Source: Photobacterium swingsii | Lineage (GTDB): Bacteria > Pseudomonadota > Gammaproteobacteria > Enterobacterales > Vibrionaceae | Direction of reading: 5' to 3' | DNA: 64,000 nucleotides | Assembly (NCBI RefSeq): GCF_024346715.1 | Contig: NZ_AP024852.1 | Coordinates: 3,162,001-3,226,000 of the forward strand | Part shown: positions 27,550 to 38,154 of the stretch, piece after piece | How positions within the stretch are numbered: the stretch's first letter is position 1 | Layout: the number at the start of each line of letters is the position of its first letter | Program-made: the position numbers and the translations under genes | Notes under the pieces: model-generated | Databases searched by the model: none | Told to the model about the DNA's origin: nothing | The model's input: only the letters and a program-made list of their open reading frames with translations

Positions 27550-29909
27550 GATTTATCCTCTTTCTGTGCAAGCCAATTACGTAGCACTTGCAGATCAGGT
27601 TTATAACCGTTTTTAATTTCATCAACCCAGTCGTTAATGTTTTCCCACCACGCTGGCAGCTCCGGTGATTGCGCTTTTTGAGCCACTTGCTGGATATGCT
27701 TTAAACCAATAGAGCCTGCAGCACCTTTGATTTTATGCGCTTCAAACTTAATGCCGTCTTTGTCTTTAGCCACCATGTTTGAATCAAGGATTGCAATATA
27801 ATCAGGCATCATTTTTTCAAACATCGCGATGCTGTCATGCACAGGTTGCGTACCCACAATGTCTACATACGACTCAAGCATTTCTAAATCCAGCAACTGA
27901 TTGATGATTTCATCACTCTGAGGTACGCGACTTTCGACAACCTCGGCTTCATCGTCGCAATCAAGCGGACAGGTCAGCACTAAATTTTGAATCACATCAG
28001 AAATCGCTTTCACGCTCAATGGCTTGCTTAACGCTTCATCCATGCCTTTGGCTAAATATTCGCTTTTATCGCTAATCACGTTTGCAGTCAGGGCCACCAG
28101 AGCGGGTAAATAGTCATATTGCTCCCGCAGCTTCTGCGCAATATCAAACCCCGTCATATCGGGTAATTGAATATCCAGCAGCACTAAGTCAAACGCTTCA
28201 GGATCAAAGATTTGTAATGCTTCATCACCACGCATTGCGACCGTCACTTCATGCCCTAGGCTTTCGAGCAATGATTTTGCAACCGTGATATTCAACTCGA
28301 TATCTTCGACCATCAAGATACTGAGGCTGGCTTGCGGCACGTCAGGCATGGTCTCTTCTTCTGCTGCAACTTCCACAACAGGCACTCGAATCGTGACGGT
28401 AAACGTACTGCCTTCGCCCACATCTGACATCACGGTAATATCCCCGCCCATCATTTGGACCAGTTGACGCGAAACGGCAAGTCCAATCCCGGTACCAACC
28501 GCATGTAAATTATCGTTCTCGTCTTTCACTTGGTAGTACATGGCAAAGATTTTATCGAGTTCATCGTGTGGCATACCGATACCACTATCTTCAACCTCAA
28601 AAACGATCTCGGCTTGATTATTATCCAGTAATTCACTGCTTACCGATAAAACCACCCCACCTTCTTTGGTGAACTTGGTCGCGTTACTGATCAAATTCCA
28701 CAACACTTGGCGCAAGCGTGTGCCATCGACCTCAATGCATTTCGGTAAATCTGATAAACGTTCTAAATCAAAACGTAGGTTTTTCTGTTCTGCCATCAAG
28801 CTTGAGATGTTTTCCATTTCATCAACAAACTCTAGGAAATCATGGGGTTTCGGCAGCAGTTCTAAACGACGGCGATCAGATTTATCCATATCGATAATGT
28901 CGTTAAAAATATTGCCCAGAGTTATCGCACTCACATGCACGGTTCGCATGTAGCCACGCTGCTCGGCATTTAACTCACTATCTAGCAACATACGACTCAG
29001 ACCGACAATGCCATTCAATGGCGTGCGTAATTCGTGACTAATGGTTGAGATGAAGGCGGTCTTGTCGCGGCTCGCTTTTTCCTGGGCATCTTGATATTGC
29101 TTACGCTCGGTAATGTCACGACCGAAGCCCATCAAACCTAAGCGGCGCCCATCACGGCTGTAGAAAGGGACTTTACGCAGTTCGAATACAGCCTTATGTC
29201 CATCTGGGTATTCCAACCATTGCTCGTAAGTCAGCGAAACATTTTGACTAAAGACCTGCTGATCAGTTTCCGCTATCTTACTGGCGACTTCTTCGCTATA
29301 AACATCCCAAGGGGTAAGGCCGACTAATTCTTTTTCTGTTTTCCCCGTCAACTCTTGCATCGCACGGTTACAACCAGAAAAACGTCCCTTTTCATTGCGG
29401 TAATAAATTAAATCAGGAGAGGCATCGAGAAAGGATTTAAGGAGCGCACTTTGTTCCGCTAATTCTAGTTGAGCATTTTCACGCTGATAGACCTCATTTT
29501 CGAGATCTTGCATCGCAATTTGGCGCCCTTCTTCGGCTTTTTCACGCTCTTCTATTTCAGAGTTCAGTTGGCTAATATTTTCCTGTAACTGATTATTCAG
29601 CTGCATATCGCGTGAACGCATTTCTTCTAATTTCGTCACCAATTTCGATAAGCGCTGACGTGAGTCTTCTAATTGATCCACCACCACCGACAGGAAATAC
29701 ACCGCCCATGGCGTAATCAACAAGCCAAAGAATACCGATCGTACGATATCTATATCATTCACTTCACCTTGCAGTACCAAGGTCACCCCTACTTGCACAA
29801 CGACCGCTAACGCCACCAAGGCCAACGCGAGCAGCAAGCTGAAGCGGACAAGTCCAAGTTTGACCAGCAAGTCGACATAGAATTGGGCCAGCACTTTGAT
29901 TTGTTTCAT
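27546..29909 (-). CDS. arcB: Aerobic respiration control sensor kinase ArcB
   Basis: Inner-membrane tripartite hybrid kinase that reads the quinone pool and phosphorylates ArcA. It has 787 residues. Two membrane helices at about 22-45 and 56-78 are joined by a short periplasmic loop. A coiled coil (90-155) and a PAS domain (about 155-270) follow. The kinase core has phospho-His H292 (STISHELRTP), then the ATPase domain (N-box NLISNATKF, G-boxes DSGIG, GTGIGLAVS). The receiver has D579 (LVLLDIQLPD) and the Hpt domain H725 (EAHKIKGAAGS). Cys180 is conserved (FSGC), but position 241, cysteine in E. coli, is valine (GHKAVFELRKVP). Confidence 0.97.
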   Translation of the reverse strand: MKQIKVLAQFYVDLLVKLGLVRFSLLLALALVALAVVVQVGVTLVLQGEVNDIDIVRSVFFGLLITPWAVYFLSVVVDQLEDSRQRLSKLVTKLEEMRSRDMQLNNQLQENISQLNSEIEEREKAEEGRQIAMQDLENEVYQRENAQLELAEQSALLKSFLDASPDLIYYRNEKGRFSGCNRAMQELTGKTEKELVGLTPWDVYSEEVASKIAETDQQVFSQNVSLTYEQWLEYPDGHKAVFELRKVPFYSRDGRRLGLMGFGRDITERKQYQDAQEKASRDKTAFISTISHELRTPLNGIVGLSRMLLDSELNAEQRGYMRTVHVSAITLGNIFNDIIDMDKSDRRRLELLPKPHDFLEFVDEMENISSLMAEQKNLRFDLERLSDLPKCIEVDGTRLRQVLWNLISNATKFTKEGGVVLSVSSELLDNNQAEIVFEVEDSGIGMPHDELDKIFAMYYQVKDENDNLHAVGTGIGLAVSRQLVQMMGGDITVMSDVGEGSTFTVTIRVPVVEVAAEEETMPDVPQASLSILMVEDIELNITVAKSLLESLGHEVTVAMRGDEALQIFDPEAFDLVLLDIQLPDMTGFDIAQKLREQYDYLPALVALTANVISDKSEYLAKGMDEALSKPLSVKAISDVIQNLVLTCPLDCDDEAEVVESRVPQSDEIINQLLDLEMLESYVDIVGTQPVHDSIAMFEKMMPDYIAILDSNMVAKDKDGIKFEAHKIKGAAGSIGLKHIQQVAQKAQSPELPAWWENINDWVDEIKNGYKPDLQVLRNWLAQKEDKS

Positions 29910-30001
29910 GATTTAATCCATTATTCGCAGCATTGCTCTCATCATAAGTGCCTGCGGCTATTTCCCCAAGGAGAAGTACCTCAGTTCGTGTGATCCAGAG
30001 C

Positions 30002-30026
30002 AAAAAAAACCTGCTGACGCAGGTTT
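30002..30026 (-). terminator. Terminator of the GGDEF gene
   Basis: On the minus strand AAACCTGC-GTCA-GCAGGTTT runs into eight T. It separates the cyclase gene from arcB, so arcB has its own promoter in the 29910-30001 interval. Confidence 0.88.
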
Positions 30027-30071
30027 CTTCTCTGTATTGATTCCATTCATTTAAGCTGATGCCGTTCGCGC

Positions 30072-31913
30072 TTAAAAATCATGATTATCCGACATCACCA
30101 TGGTGCAGTTCCGCCCCGATGCTTTTGCTTTATACAGCGCAATATCAGCCATACGCACCAGTTCGCCATAATCTTGGTTAGGAACTGGAGTCACTGTCGC
30201 AACCCCCAAGCTGACAGTTAGCACATCTTTCACTTCAGAGTACGCATGCTCAATCGCTGCTTGTGCCACATAACGATGAATATTTCGCGCGACAATTTGG
30301 CCACCATCTAAGTTAGTACAAGGTAATAAGAAAGCGAATTCTTCCCCCCCATAGCGGGCCACTTCATCGGTCTCACGCTTGATGACTTGGCTCAGTGTCT
30401 TGGCGACATCAAGCAGCGCACGGTCCCCTTGCTGGTGACCATAGTTATCGTTGTAAGCCTTGAAGTTATCAATATCACACAAGATCAAGGTCAGCGATTT
30501 TTGTTCACGAATATGGCTATGCCACATTTTCCGTAAATGCTCGTCAAAGCTACGGCGATTCGCCACCTTGGTTAAACTGTCAATAAAGCTAAGCTCTTGC
30601 AGCTCCATAATGGCATCTGCGAGCTGTTGCTGGGCATGCTTACGTTCCGTAATATCACGTCCCATCACCAAGACCCCAGCAGTCCCCTCTATAGGATCAC
30701 GATATGGCGAGGTAGCCACTTCATACCAAATGGGTTCTCCATCAGGCAAAATAACGTAATCTTCTGTTTTAACCGTGACCCCTTCTTTGATCACTTGCTC
30801 GTTAACCTTTTTAAATTCTTTCCACTTATCAGGGTCGATAACGTCAGAGGCTTTTTTCCCCAACAGAGATTCTTGGGTATGGCCCAGCGCGCGCGCGAAC
30901 GGTTCATTGCACCCTACATAAACCCAATGCTCGTTATACAAACCAATGGGGTCTTGGCTAGCGCTAAGGATCGTATCAAGTAAATTATTACGGTGTGCTA
31001 ACGCTTGCTCGGTGATCTCACGCTTCTCGATTTCTTGCTTCAAACTCTCTTGCATTTCATGCCAATCGGTCACGTCATGGCTAATGCTTAATGACCCTAA
31101 TATTTCACCAAAATCACCGATCAAAGCCGTTTTATTGGTTTCCAATAAACGGCTGGCACCATCTGGTGATGTGGTCCATGTATGGGTCGAGTTATTTTTT
31201 GATGACACTTCAATGTTGTCAATCAAGCCTTCACTTTCACGATCACGCCAAAAGCGATCATACGCCTTGTTGGTACCCATCACCTTGCCAGACTTATCTT
31301 GGAAATAGACTAACTCAGACAACGAATTCAACACCCCTTGTAACACACGGTGCTCTCGTTTACTGGTGGTATCAGGCGATATGGTTTCATTGGATGGGGA
31401 AATAAAAAGTAGCCACGCGGGTTGCCACTTGTAACGCACATACTGGCCTGAAACGAAAACAGAGAGCGGGTGCTTACCTGAAAACTGTAACTCTTCTTTC
31501 CAGCTTTTAAAGCTCAATAGCGATGTATGTGGACGCAAAATATCGCACATCATTTGCGCTTCAACTTCAGGCGGGTAAAAGTAGCTATTGCCTACTTTGC
31601 GAATACCCAGTAGCTCTCGGCTTGCTTTATTGCCATACATCAACTTGCCGTCCTTGCTGCATACAATCATGGCCGCGACAGGCAAGTTAGTGAGCATGGA
31701 ATAGAGCTTACGGAATGAAAAGGCTTCCGCGTTATGAAAGACGAGTGCCAAAATTGATCCAGCGAACACTATCATCGCAAGGATCAAAGCAAAAATGAAA
31801 AGCGGTTGCTCTAGCGACAAAGATGCCGCTTGCGCCATCGGGGATAATCCAGTTAACAAGAAAAAACAGGCCATGTGAACGGCAAATTTAGGAGTCGTCA
31901 TAGGTCTGAACAC
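30072..31913 (-). CDS. Membrane-bound PAS-GGDEF diguanylate cyclase
   Basis: 613 residues. Two hydrophobic segments at about 12-30 and 37-60 anchor it in the inner membrane. Three PAS-like regions follow: about 70-170, about 190-290, and a clear one with PAC motif at about 300-425 (VMGRDITERKHAQQQL). The GGDEF domain at about 440-605 has an intact active site RYGGEEF, and the inhibitory I-site RETD lies five residues upstream, so it should make cyclic-di-GMP with product feedback. No EAL domain. It lies between yhcC and arcB. Its PAS signal is unknown. Confidence 0.92.
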   Translation of the reverse strand: MFRPMTTPKFAVHMACFFLLTGLSPMAQAASLSLEQPLFIFALILAMIVFAGSILALVFHNAEAFSFRKLYSMLTNLPVAAMIVCSKDGKLMYGNKASRELLGIRKVGNSYFYPPEVEAQMMCDILRPHTSLLSFKSWKEELQFSGKHPLSVFVSGQYVRYKWQPAWLLFISPSNETISPDTTSKREHRVLQGVLNSLSELVYFQDKSGKVMGTNKAYDRFWRDRESEGLIDNIEVSSKNNSTHTWTTSPDGASRLLETNKTALIGDFGEILGSLSISHDVTDWHEMQESLKQEIEKREITEQALAHRNNLLDTILSASQDPIGLYNEHWVYVGCNEPFARALGHTQESLLGKKASDVIDPDKWKEFKKVNEQVIKEGVTVKTEDYVILPDGEPIWYEVATSPYRDPIEGTAGVLVMGRDITERKHAQQQLADAIMELQELSFIDSLTKVANRRSFDEHLRKMWHSHIREQKSLTLILCDIDNFKAYNDNYGHQQGDRALLDVAKTLSQVIKRETDEVARYGGEEFAFLLPCTNLDGGQIVARNIHRYVAQAAIEHAYSEVKDVLTVSLGVATVTPVPNQDYGELVRMADIALYKAKASGRNCTMVMSDNHDF

Positions 31914-32048
31914 ATTACCTTAGGGGATGTTCGCTTCATTAAGCATCTTGATGGCGCATGCTATTAAGTAGCAACGCAATAGTACGCTTACGTTACCACA
32001 ATCCCCTCCAGTTTTTGAGTGTTTGCACAACTCAATCTATGTACCAAG

Positions 32049-32984
32049 TTACTTTGCAAATGGCTCATAAACAAAAGGAGTCGCCAATTGACTGCCTTGC
32101 GCGCCGAGCTTATCAAGCTTACGGCCAACCTCTGTCATGGCTAACCACCTATTTTCACACCACTCTGGTGCGAGCAAGGTCGGACGACGCGCACTGGCTG
32201 AAACGCGGTGATAAACCACTTCCGGCGGTGTCATACGGATCATTTCCGCTGCAATATCCGTATAATCTTCAAGGCTAATTGCACTCAAACGATCCGCCTT
32301 CCAGGCCTGTCCCATTTTACTGCCTTCCACGATATGTAGCGGATGTAATTTGATCCCATCCACCCCCGTTGCCACCACTTTCTCAATGGTGTCAAGGTTA
32401 TCGGCTTTAGTGTCGCCGGGCAGACCCACAATCAAGTGCGTACACACTTTCAGCCCAAGCGCACGCGCGCGCTGAGTGATCGCTTGATAACATGCAAAAT
32501 CATGCCCTCGATTAATCCGCTTAAGGGTTTTATCATTCGCTGTTTGTAAGCCTAGCTCCAGCCAAATTTCATAGCCTTGTTGATGGTATTCTGCCAATAA
32601 TTCCAACACAGCATCTGGCACACAGTCTGGCCGCGTTCCCACACATAAACCGACAATATCTGCTGTTTTAAGGGCTTCTTCATACATTTTTTTTAGGGTT
32701 TGTACTTCAGCGTAGGTGCTAGTGTACGCCTGAAAATACGCCAAATAGCGTTTGGCACGGTGGATCTCACCCGCTCTCTGGTTTAGCTGCTGCTCAATCG
32801 GTAGATATTGCGCTTTTTCATCGGCAAATGAGGCGACATTGCAGAAGGTACAGCCACCACGACCAATCGTGCCGTCACGGTTAGGGCAACTAAAGCCACC
32901 ATGTAAGGTTAACTTATGCACTTTTTCACCATAGCGGCGATGTAAATCTTGTCCGAATGTATTTACGAGTTCGTGTAGTTGCAT
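32049..32984 (-). CDS. yhcC: Radical SAM protein YhcC (TIGR01212 family)
   Basis: 311 residues. The 4Fe-4S/SAM site near the N-terminus is SCPNRDGTIGRGGCTFC, an expanded version of the usual CxxxCxxC motif found in this family. The TIM-barrel follows (YFQAYTSTYAEV, VGLCVGTRPDCVPDAVLE, LELGLQTANDKTLKRINRGHD). The biochemical role is not firmly known. In E. coli yhcC is also next to arcB and gltB. Here it is divergent from the first gltB, with 622 bp between them. Confidence 0.92.
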   Translation of the reverse strand: MQLHELVNTFGQDLHRRYGEKVHKLTLHGGFSCPNRDGTIGRGGCTFCNVASFADEKAQYLPIEQQLNQRAGEIHRAKRYLAYFQAYTSTYAEVQTLKKMYEEALKTADIVGLCVGTRPDCVPDAVLELLAEYHQQGYEIWLELGLQTANDKTLKRINRGHDFACYQAITQRARALGLKVCTHLIVGLPGDTKADNLDTIEKVVATGVDGIKLHPLHIVEGSKMGQAWKADRLSAISLEDYTDIAAEMIRMTPPEVVYHRVSASARRPTLLAPEWCENRWLAMTEVGRKLDKLGAQGSQLATPFVYEPFAK

Positions 32985-33359
32985 TTAATCACCTGAGTAT
33001 TCGGCCATGGGAAAAATAAGCCGCGCAGCGTAGCACCAAAGCCAATGCTGAAAATTGTGTTAAAACAAGAAAAGCACGTAAATCCCCGCTCACTTCCCCC
33101 GTGTTTATACCTTGTAAATTTAAAACAACATAAGAAACTGCCCCTTGCATTCATTACCCACATAGTAAATAAGGATAAATAAAAATGAAATTGGACGAAT
33201 ATGCAAAATGAGAACGATTATCGAATATTTACGCAACCATGTAACACTTACATGCAGCTTCAGTCGATATAGTGGATTAATCACGCTATTTTTTGTTGGT
33301 AATTAAAGTATCAAAACTGTAGGATAGTTACACTTATGTGCAAATAATGAGCAACATTT

Positions 33360-33398
33360 GTGACATAAAACCCGCTAAAAGCAGTGATTTATGTCACT
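33360..33398. promoter_or_regulatory. Inverted repeat and CRP-like site upstream of gltB
   Basis: GTGACATAAA (33360-33369) and TTTATGTCAC (33388-33397) form a perfect inverted repeat with an 18-base spacer. Overlapping its right half, AGTGA-TTTATG-TCACT (33383-33398) matches the CRP pattern TGTGA-N6-TCACA at 8 of 10 positions. It is about 210 bp before the gltB ATG. Confidence 0.5.
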
Positions 33399-33564
33399 AG
33401 TTCATTAAATGACAGTACATCTAATTACCAGAATGGATGTGCTGCAAAATTAAGTTTGCTAAATGATTTACACATCATCCCACAGCAAACGCACCGTTTT
33501 GTTCACTGGACAGGTAGTCCATTCAAAGTGACAAGATGTGACGATATAACGATTAGGGATAATA

Positions 33565-33602
33565 CAGACCTGGGACAGGTCTGTTGAACACTGGAAGGAT
33601 GT
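33565..33602 (+). promoter_or_regulatory. GGA-loop hairpin and CsrA-like motif in the gltB leader
   Basis: CAGACCTG-GGA-CAGGTCTG is a perfect 8-bp stem (33565-33583). Twelve bases later the Shine-Dalgarno reads AAGGATGT (33595-33602), matching the CsrA consensus ARGGAUGU at all 8 positions, with the ATG at 33607. Two GGA sites, one in a hairpin loop and one in the Shine-Dalgarno, is the usual layout of CsrA-repressed leaders. The hairpin could instead be a palindromic operator. Confidence 0.5.
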
Positions 33603-33606
33603 ATCT

Positions 33607-36600
33607 ATGACAGATCAAGAGCTTAATGCTCAGGGGCTTTATGTACCTGAATTAGAGCACGATGCCTGTGGTATCGGCTTTGTTGCCCATTTAAAGAACC
33701 GTAAATCCCACGAGATTGTCACTCAAGCCCTTGATATGCTTGCCCGTATGGAACACCGCGGCGGCCAAGGTTGTGATCCATCAAGTGGTGATGGCGCGGG
33801 TATTTTACTGCAGAAACCGCACGAATTCTTACTCGAAGAAACCGTTAAGCTCGGTATCAAGTTGCCCTCTTTTGAGCAATATGGTGTCGGTGTGGTGCTT
33901 TTTCCAAAAGACGAACACAAACGTCAACAGTGTCGCGATATCCTAGAACGTAATGCGAATCGCCTCGACCTTGAAGTGATCGGTTATCGCGTCTTACCCG
34001 TTGATAATTCGATGATAGGTGAAGATCCTCTCAGCACTGAACCCCAGTTTGAACATGTCTTTATCACGGGGGGGAGTAACCTAGATCCAGCTGTACTCGA
34101 ACGCAAACTCTACGTGCTTCGTAACTATACGGTACGTGTATGTCTAGAAAGCGTGTCGAATATTGGCGATGACTTCTACATTAACTCATTGTCTTATAAG
34201 ACATTGGTATATAAAGGTCAGCTCACTACAGAGCAGGTGCCTCAGTACTTCCTTGACCTGCAAAACCCAACCATGGTGACGGCGCTTGCCCTTGTCCACT
34301 CTCGCTTTTCAACCAATACTTTCCCTCGCTGGCGCCTCGCCCAGCCTTTCCGTTACATCGCGCACAATGGTGAGATTAACACCGTACGCGGTAACTTGAA
34401 TTGGATGAAAGCGCGTGAAGCGATTCTTGAGTCTGACCTGTTCAGCCAACAAGAAATCGACATGTTGCTCCCTATCTGCCAAGAAGGCAGCTCTGATTCA
34501 TCAAACTTTGATATGGCGCTGGAGTTACTGGTACTCTCTGGTCGTAGCCTACCGCATGCTTTGATGATGTTGATCCCGGAAGCATGGCAAGAAAATACCA
34601 ACATGGATCCTAAGCGTCGCGCGTTTTACCAATACCACGCCAACGTGATGGAACCTTGGGATGGCCCAGCATCAGTTTGTTTCACCGATGGTGTGCAAGT
34701 AGGTGCAACCTTAGACCGAAATGGCCTCCGTCCATCACGCTACACAGTTACCAAAGATGACTTCTTAGTAATGGCATCGGAATCTGGTGTGGTAGAAATT
34801 GAACCGGAGAATGTGCAATTCCGTGGTCGCTTGCAGCCTGGACGTATCTTTGTCGCCGATCTTGAGCAAGGTCGTATCATTTCAGATGAAGAAGTGAAAG
34901 ACAGCATTGCCTCGGCGCAGCCTTATGAACAATGGGTGAAAGACAACCTGCTTACACTTAAGTCGCTGCCTGATGCCGATAACATGCACCACCAGCCAAC
35001 ACCTGAACGTCTACTGCATCACCAACAAGCCTTTGGTATGAGTTCAGAAGAAGTGAACGAAATTATCGTTCCGCTGGCAAAAACTGGGTACGAACCCCTC
35101 AGTGCAATGGGCGCCGATTGGCCGTTGGCTGTGCTATCGCACCAATCACAACACCTTTCTAATTACTTCAAGCAGCTATTTGCACAGGTGACTAACCCAC
35201 CGATCGATCCGATCCGTGAACGTATGGTGATGTCACTCAACACCTACCTAGGCAAAGACCAAAACCTGCTCGACGAAACACCAGAACATTGCCAAAAGGT
35301 AGAGTTAGAGTCGCCAGTCTTATCAAATGCTGAATTAGAAAAACTACGTGCGATAGATAAAGAACACTTACAAGCCAAAACCTTAGACATCGTCTTTCGC
35401 GCCAATGGTGAAAACGGCAAGCTAGAGCGTGCCCTTAAGCGTATTTGCCAATACTCGGAAGATGCAGTGCAAGATGGCTATTCGATCATTATTCTGACTG
35501 ACCGTGCAGTTAACTCTAACCATGCAGCCATTCCTGCCATGCTGGCAGTCGGCGCAGTTCACCACCACCTGATCCGCAAAGGGCTTCGTGCTAAGTGTGA
35601 CATCATAGTTGAAACCGGTGATGCACGTGAAACTCACCACTTTGCTACCTTGGTCGGCTACGGCGCGAACGCAGTCAACCCCTACCTAGTGACTGAAACG
35701 CTGGTTGATCTTCAGAGAAAACGTAAGCTCGATCCTGAGTTACCAACCGAAGAACTGTTCAACAACTACCGTAAAGGGGTGAACGGTGGCCTATTAAAGA
35801 TCTTCTCTAAAATGGGCATCTCGACGCTACAGTCATACCACGGCGCGCAGATTTTTGAAGCATTAGGTATCAGCAAAGCTGTGGTTGATAAATACTTCAC
35901 AGGGACTGTTTCACGTATTCAAGGCCTCACGATTGATGACATTGCACACGAAGTATTGATCCGTCACCGTGTGGGTTACCCAACCCGTGAAATCCCAATT
36001 CAAATGCTAGATGTGGGCGGGGTTTACCAATGGAAACAGCGCGGTGAAAAACACCTCTTTAACCCAGAGACAATTTCATTGCTGCAGCAATCCACTCGCG
36101 GCAAAGACTACAGTCAGTTCAAAGAATACTGCCATGCTGTGGACTCACAAGGTGATAATGCAGCAACACTGCGTAGCCAACTTGAGTTCATCAAAAGCCC
36201 AGCAGGCGCCATTCCACTCGCAGAAGTGGAGCCGATTGAAAGCATTCTAAAACGCTTTGCAACTGGTGCGATGAGCTTTGGTTCTATCTCTTATGAAGCG
36301 CACTCCACCCTTGCCGTGGCAATGAACCGTATCGGGGCTAAATCTAACTCAGGTGAAGGCGGTGAAGACCCGGATCGTTTTGAGAAAAAAGAAAACGGCG
36401 ACTGGGAACGCTCAGCGATCAAACAAGTCGCTTCAGGCCGCTTCGGTGTTACCTCTTACTACCTCACAAACTCTGATGAAATTCAGATCAAGATGGCGCA
36501 AGGGGCAAAACCAGGCGAAGGCGGTCAGCTACCGGGTGATAAAGTTGATGACTGGATTGGGGCAACCCGCCACTCAACCCCTGGTGTGGGGCTGATTTCA

Positions 36601-38154
36601 CCACCACCACACCACGATATTTACTCTATCGAAGATTTGGCTCAGCTGATCTACGATTTGAAAAATGCTAACCGTGCTGGCCGCGTTAACGTGAAGCTGG
36701 TTTCTGAAGCTGGCGTAGGCACCATTGCCTCTGGCGTGGCCAAAGCCAAAGCCGATGTGGTCTTGATCGCAGGCTTTGATGGCGGTACGGGGGCATCACC
36801 AATGTCATCCATTCGCCACACAGGTTTACCGTGGGAACTCGGCCTAGCTGAAACGCACCAAACCCTACTAAAGAACGGCTTACGTAACCGTATTGTCGTG
36901 CAGTCTGATGGCCAAATGAAAACACCACGCGATCTTGCTGTGGCGACATTATTAGGTGCAGAGGAATGGGGTGTGGCCACTGCGGCCCTAGTGGTTGAAG
37001 GCTGTATCATGATGCGTAAGTGTCATAAAAACACCTGTCCTGTTGGTATTGCGACTCAAAACAAAACCCTGCGTGAGCGTTTTGATGGCCGCGTCGAAGA
37101 CGTAGTGACCTTTTTCCAATACATGGCAGAAGGGCTACGAGAAGTCATGGCTGAACTGGGCTTCCGCACCATTGATGAGATGGTTGGCCAGTCACACAAA
37201 CTGAAAATCCGTGAGGATATCGGTCACTGGAAATACAAAAACCTCGATCTGAGCCCAGTGTTATTTGTTGAGCCTGCACGTGAAGAAGATGGTATCTACA
37301 ATCAGCGAGAGCAAGACCATAACCTTGAAAAGGTATTAGATCGCAAACTGATTGAAGCTGCAGCACCTGCACTGACTCAAGGTAAGCAAGTCGATACCGA
37401 ACTTGAGATCATTAACACCGACCGCAGTGTCGGCACCATGCTGTCGAATGAAATCTCTAAGATCTACAAAGACCAAGGTCTACCGCAGCCTATGAATGTG
37501 AAGTTCACAGGATCGGCAGGACAAAGTCTTGGTGCTTTCCTTGCCAAAGGTGTGAAATTTGAGGTCGAGGGTGATGCGAACGATTACTGGGGTAAAGGAC
37601 TGTCAGGCGGTACGCTAGTGCTCTACCCTGATGCCAATTCAAACATCACCCCTGAAGATAACATCATCGTTGGTAACGTTTGTTTCTACGGCGCAACATC
37701 AGGTGAGTCTTACATTCGAGGCCTTGCGGGTGAACGTTTCTGTGTCCGTAACTCAGGGGCAGAAGTCGTTGTTGAAGGCGTGGGTGACCACGGCTGTGAA
37801 TACATGACAGGCGGGGTAGCCGTTATTCTTGGTCAAACAGGCCGTAACTTCGCCGCAGGGATGAGCGGGGGAGTCGCCTATGTTTGGGATCAGTTTGGCG
37901 ATTTCGAAACCAAGCTTAACCCTGAATTGGTTGACCTCGATCCTATCGAGCAAGAAGACAAAGAACGTCTACAGCGCATGCTCAGTAAGCACGTTGAATA
38001 CACGGGTAGTACTGTGGCCCAAACCTTCCTTTCTAACTTTGAAGCTAACCTTCAAAAGATGGTGAAGGTAATGCCAAGGGATTACAAAGCGGTATTACAA
38101 CAACGTAAAGCGGAAGCTGCAAACAAGGAAGAGTTGGAGGCCGTAAATGGGTAA
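33607..38154 (+). CDS. gltB: Glutamate synthase (NADPH) large subunit, first copy
   Basis: Large subunit of GOGAT, which with GltD makes two glutamate from glutamine and 2-oxoglutarate. It has 1515 residues. Domains in order: class II amidotransferase with the catalytic Cys at residue 21 ([12 protein letters not shown]), so a 20-residue propeptide is probably removed; central domain; FMN-binding synthase domain ([40 protein letters not shown]); cysteines for the 3Fe-4S cluster ([14 protein letters not shown]); and the GXGXG domain. It is of a different sequence type from the second copy at 40053 and from E. coli GltB. It overlaps gltD by 8 bases. Confidence 0.96.
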   Translation: MTDQELNAQGLYVPELEHDACGIGFVAHLKNRKSHEIVTQALDMLARMEHRGGQGCDPSSGDGAGILLQKPHEFLLEETVKLGIKLPSFEQYGVGVVLFPKDEHKRQQCRDILERNANRLDLEVIGYRVLPVDNSMIGEDPLSTEPQFEHVFITGGSNLDPAVLERKLYVLRNYTVRVCLESVSNIGDDFYINSLSYKTLVYKGQLTTEQVPQYFLDLQNPTMVTALALVHSRFSTNTFPRWRLAQPFRYIAHNGEINTVRGNLNWMKAREAILESDLFSQQEIDMLLPICQEGSSDSSNFDMALELLVLSGRSLPHALMMLIPEAWQENTNMDPKRRAFYQYHANVMEPWDGPASVCFTDGVQVGATLDRNGLRPSRYTVTKDDFLVMASESGVVEIEPENVQFRGRLQPGRIFVADLEQGRIISDEEVKDSIASAQPYEQWVKDNLLTLKSLPDADNMHHQPTPERLLHHQQAFGMSSEEVNEIIVPLAKTGYEPLSAMGADWPLAVLSHQSQHLSNYFKQLFAQVTNPPIDPIRERMVMSLNTYLGKDQNLLDETPEHCQKVELESPVLSNAELEKLRAIDKEHLQAKTLDIVFRANGENGKLERALKRICQYSEDAVQDGYSIIILTDRAVNSNHAAIPAMLAVGAVHHHLIRKGLRAKCDIIVETGDARETHHFATLVGYGANAVNPYLVTETLVDLQRKRKLDPELPTEELFNNYRKGVNGGLLKIFSKMGISTLQSYHGAQIFEALGISKAVVDKYFTGTVSRIQGLTIDDIAHEVLIRHRVGYPTREIPIQMLDVGGVYQWKQRGEKHLFNPETISLLQQSTRGKDYSQFKEYCHAVDSQGDNAATLRSQLEFIKSPAGAIPLAEVEPIESILKRFATGAMSFGSISYEAHSTLAVAMNRIGAKSNSGEGGEDPDRFEKKENGDWERSAIKQVASGRFGVTSYYLTNSDEIQIKMAQGAKPGEGGQLPGDKVDDWIGATRHSTPGVGLISPPPHHDIYSIEDLAQLIYDLKNANRAGRVNVKLVSEAGVGTIASGVAKAKADVVLIAGFDGGTGASPMSSIRHTGLPWELGLAETHQTLLKNGLRNRIVVQSDGQMKTPRDLAVATLLGAEEWGVATAALVVEGCIMMRKCHKNTCPVGIATQNKTLRERFDGRVEDVVTFFQYMAEGLREVMAELGFRTIDEMVGQSHKLKIREDIGHWKYKNLDLSPVLFVEPAREEDGIYNQREQDHNLEKVLDRKLIEAAAPALTQGKQVDTELEIINTDRSVGTMLSNEISKIYKDQGLPQPMNVKFTGSAGQSLGAFLAKGVKFEVEGDANDYWGKGLSGGTLVLYPDANSNITPEDNIIVGNVCFYGATSGESYIRGLAGERFCVRNSGAEVVVEGVGDHGCEYMTGGVAVILGQTGRNFAAGMSGGVAYVWDQFGDFETKLNPELVDLDPIEQEDKERLQRMLSKHVEYTGSTVAQTFLSNFEANLQKMVKVMPRDYKAVLQQRKAEAANKEELEAVNG

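Larger units (their letters stand above)
32985..33606 (+). other. Long control region upstream of the first gltB
   Basis: 622 bp without a supported gene, between divergent yhcC and gltB. It contains a 10-bp inverted repeat with an overlapping CRP-like palindrome (33360-33398) and a perfect GGA-loop hairpin next to the ribosome binding site (33565-33583). Putative -10 elements (TATAAC, TAATAC) lie near 33545-33564. Confidence 0.6.

Noticed and set aside
33384..33587. 67-codon plus-strand frame in the gltB leader
   Set aside because: Covers the CRP-like palindrome and the leader hairpin, has no ribosome binding site, and no resemblance to a leader peptide with Glu/Gln runs.
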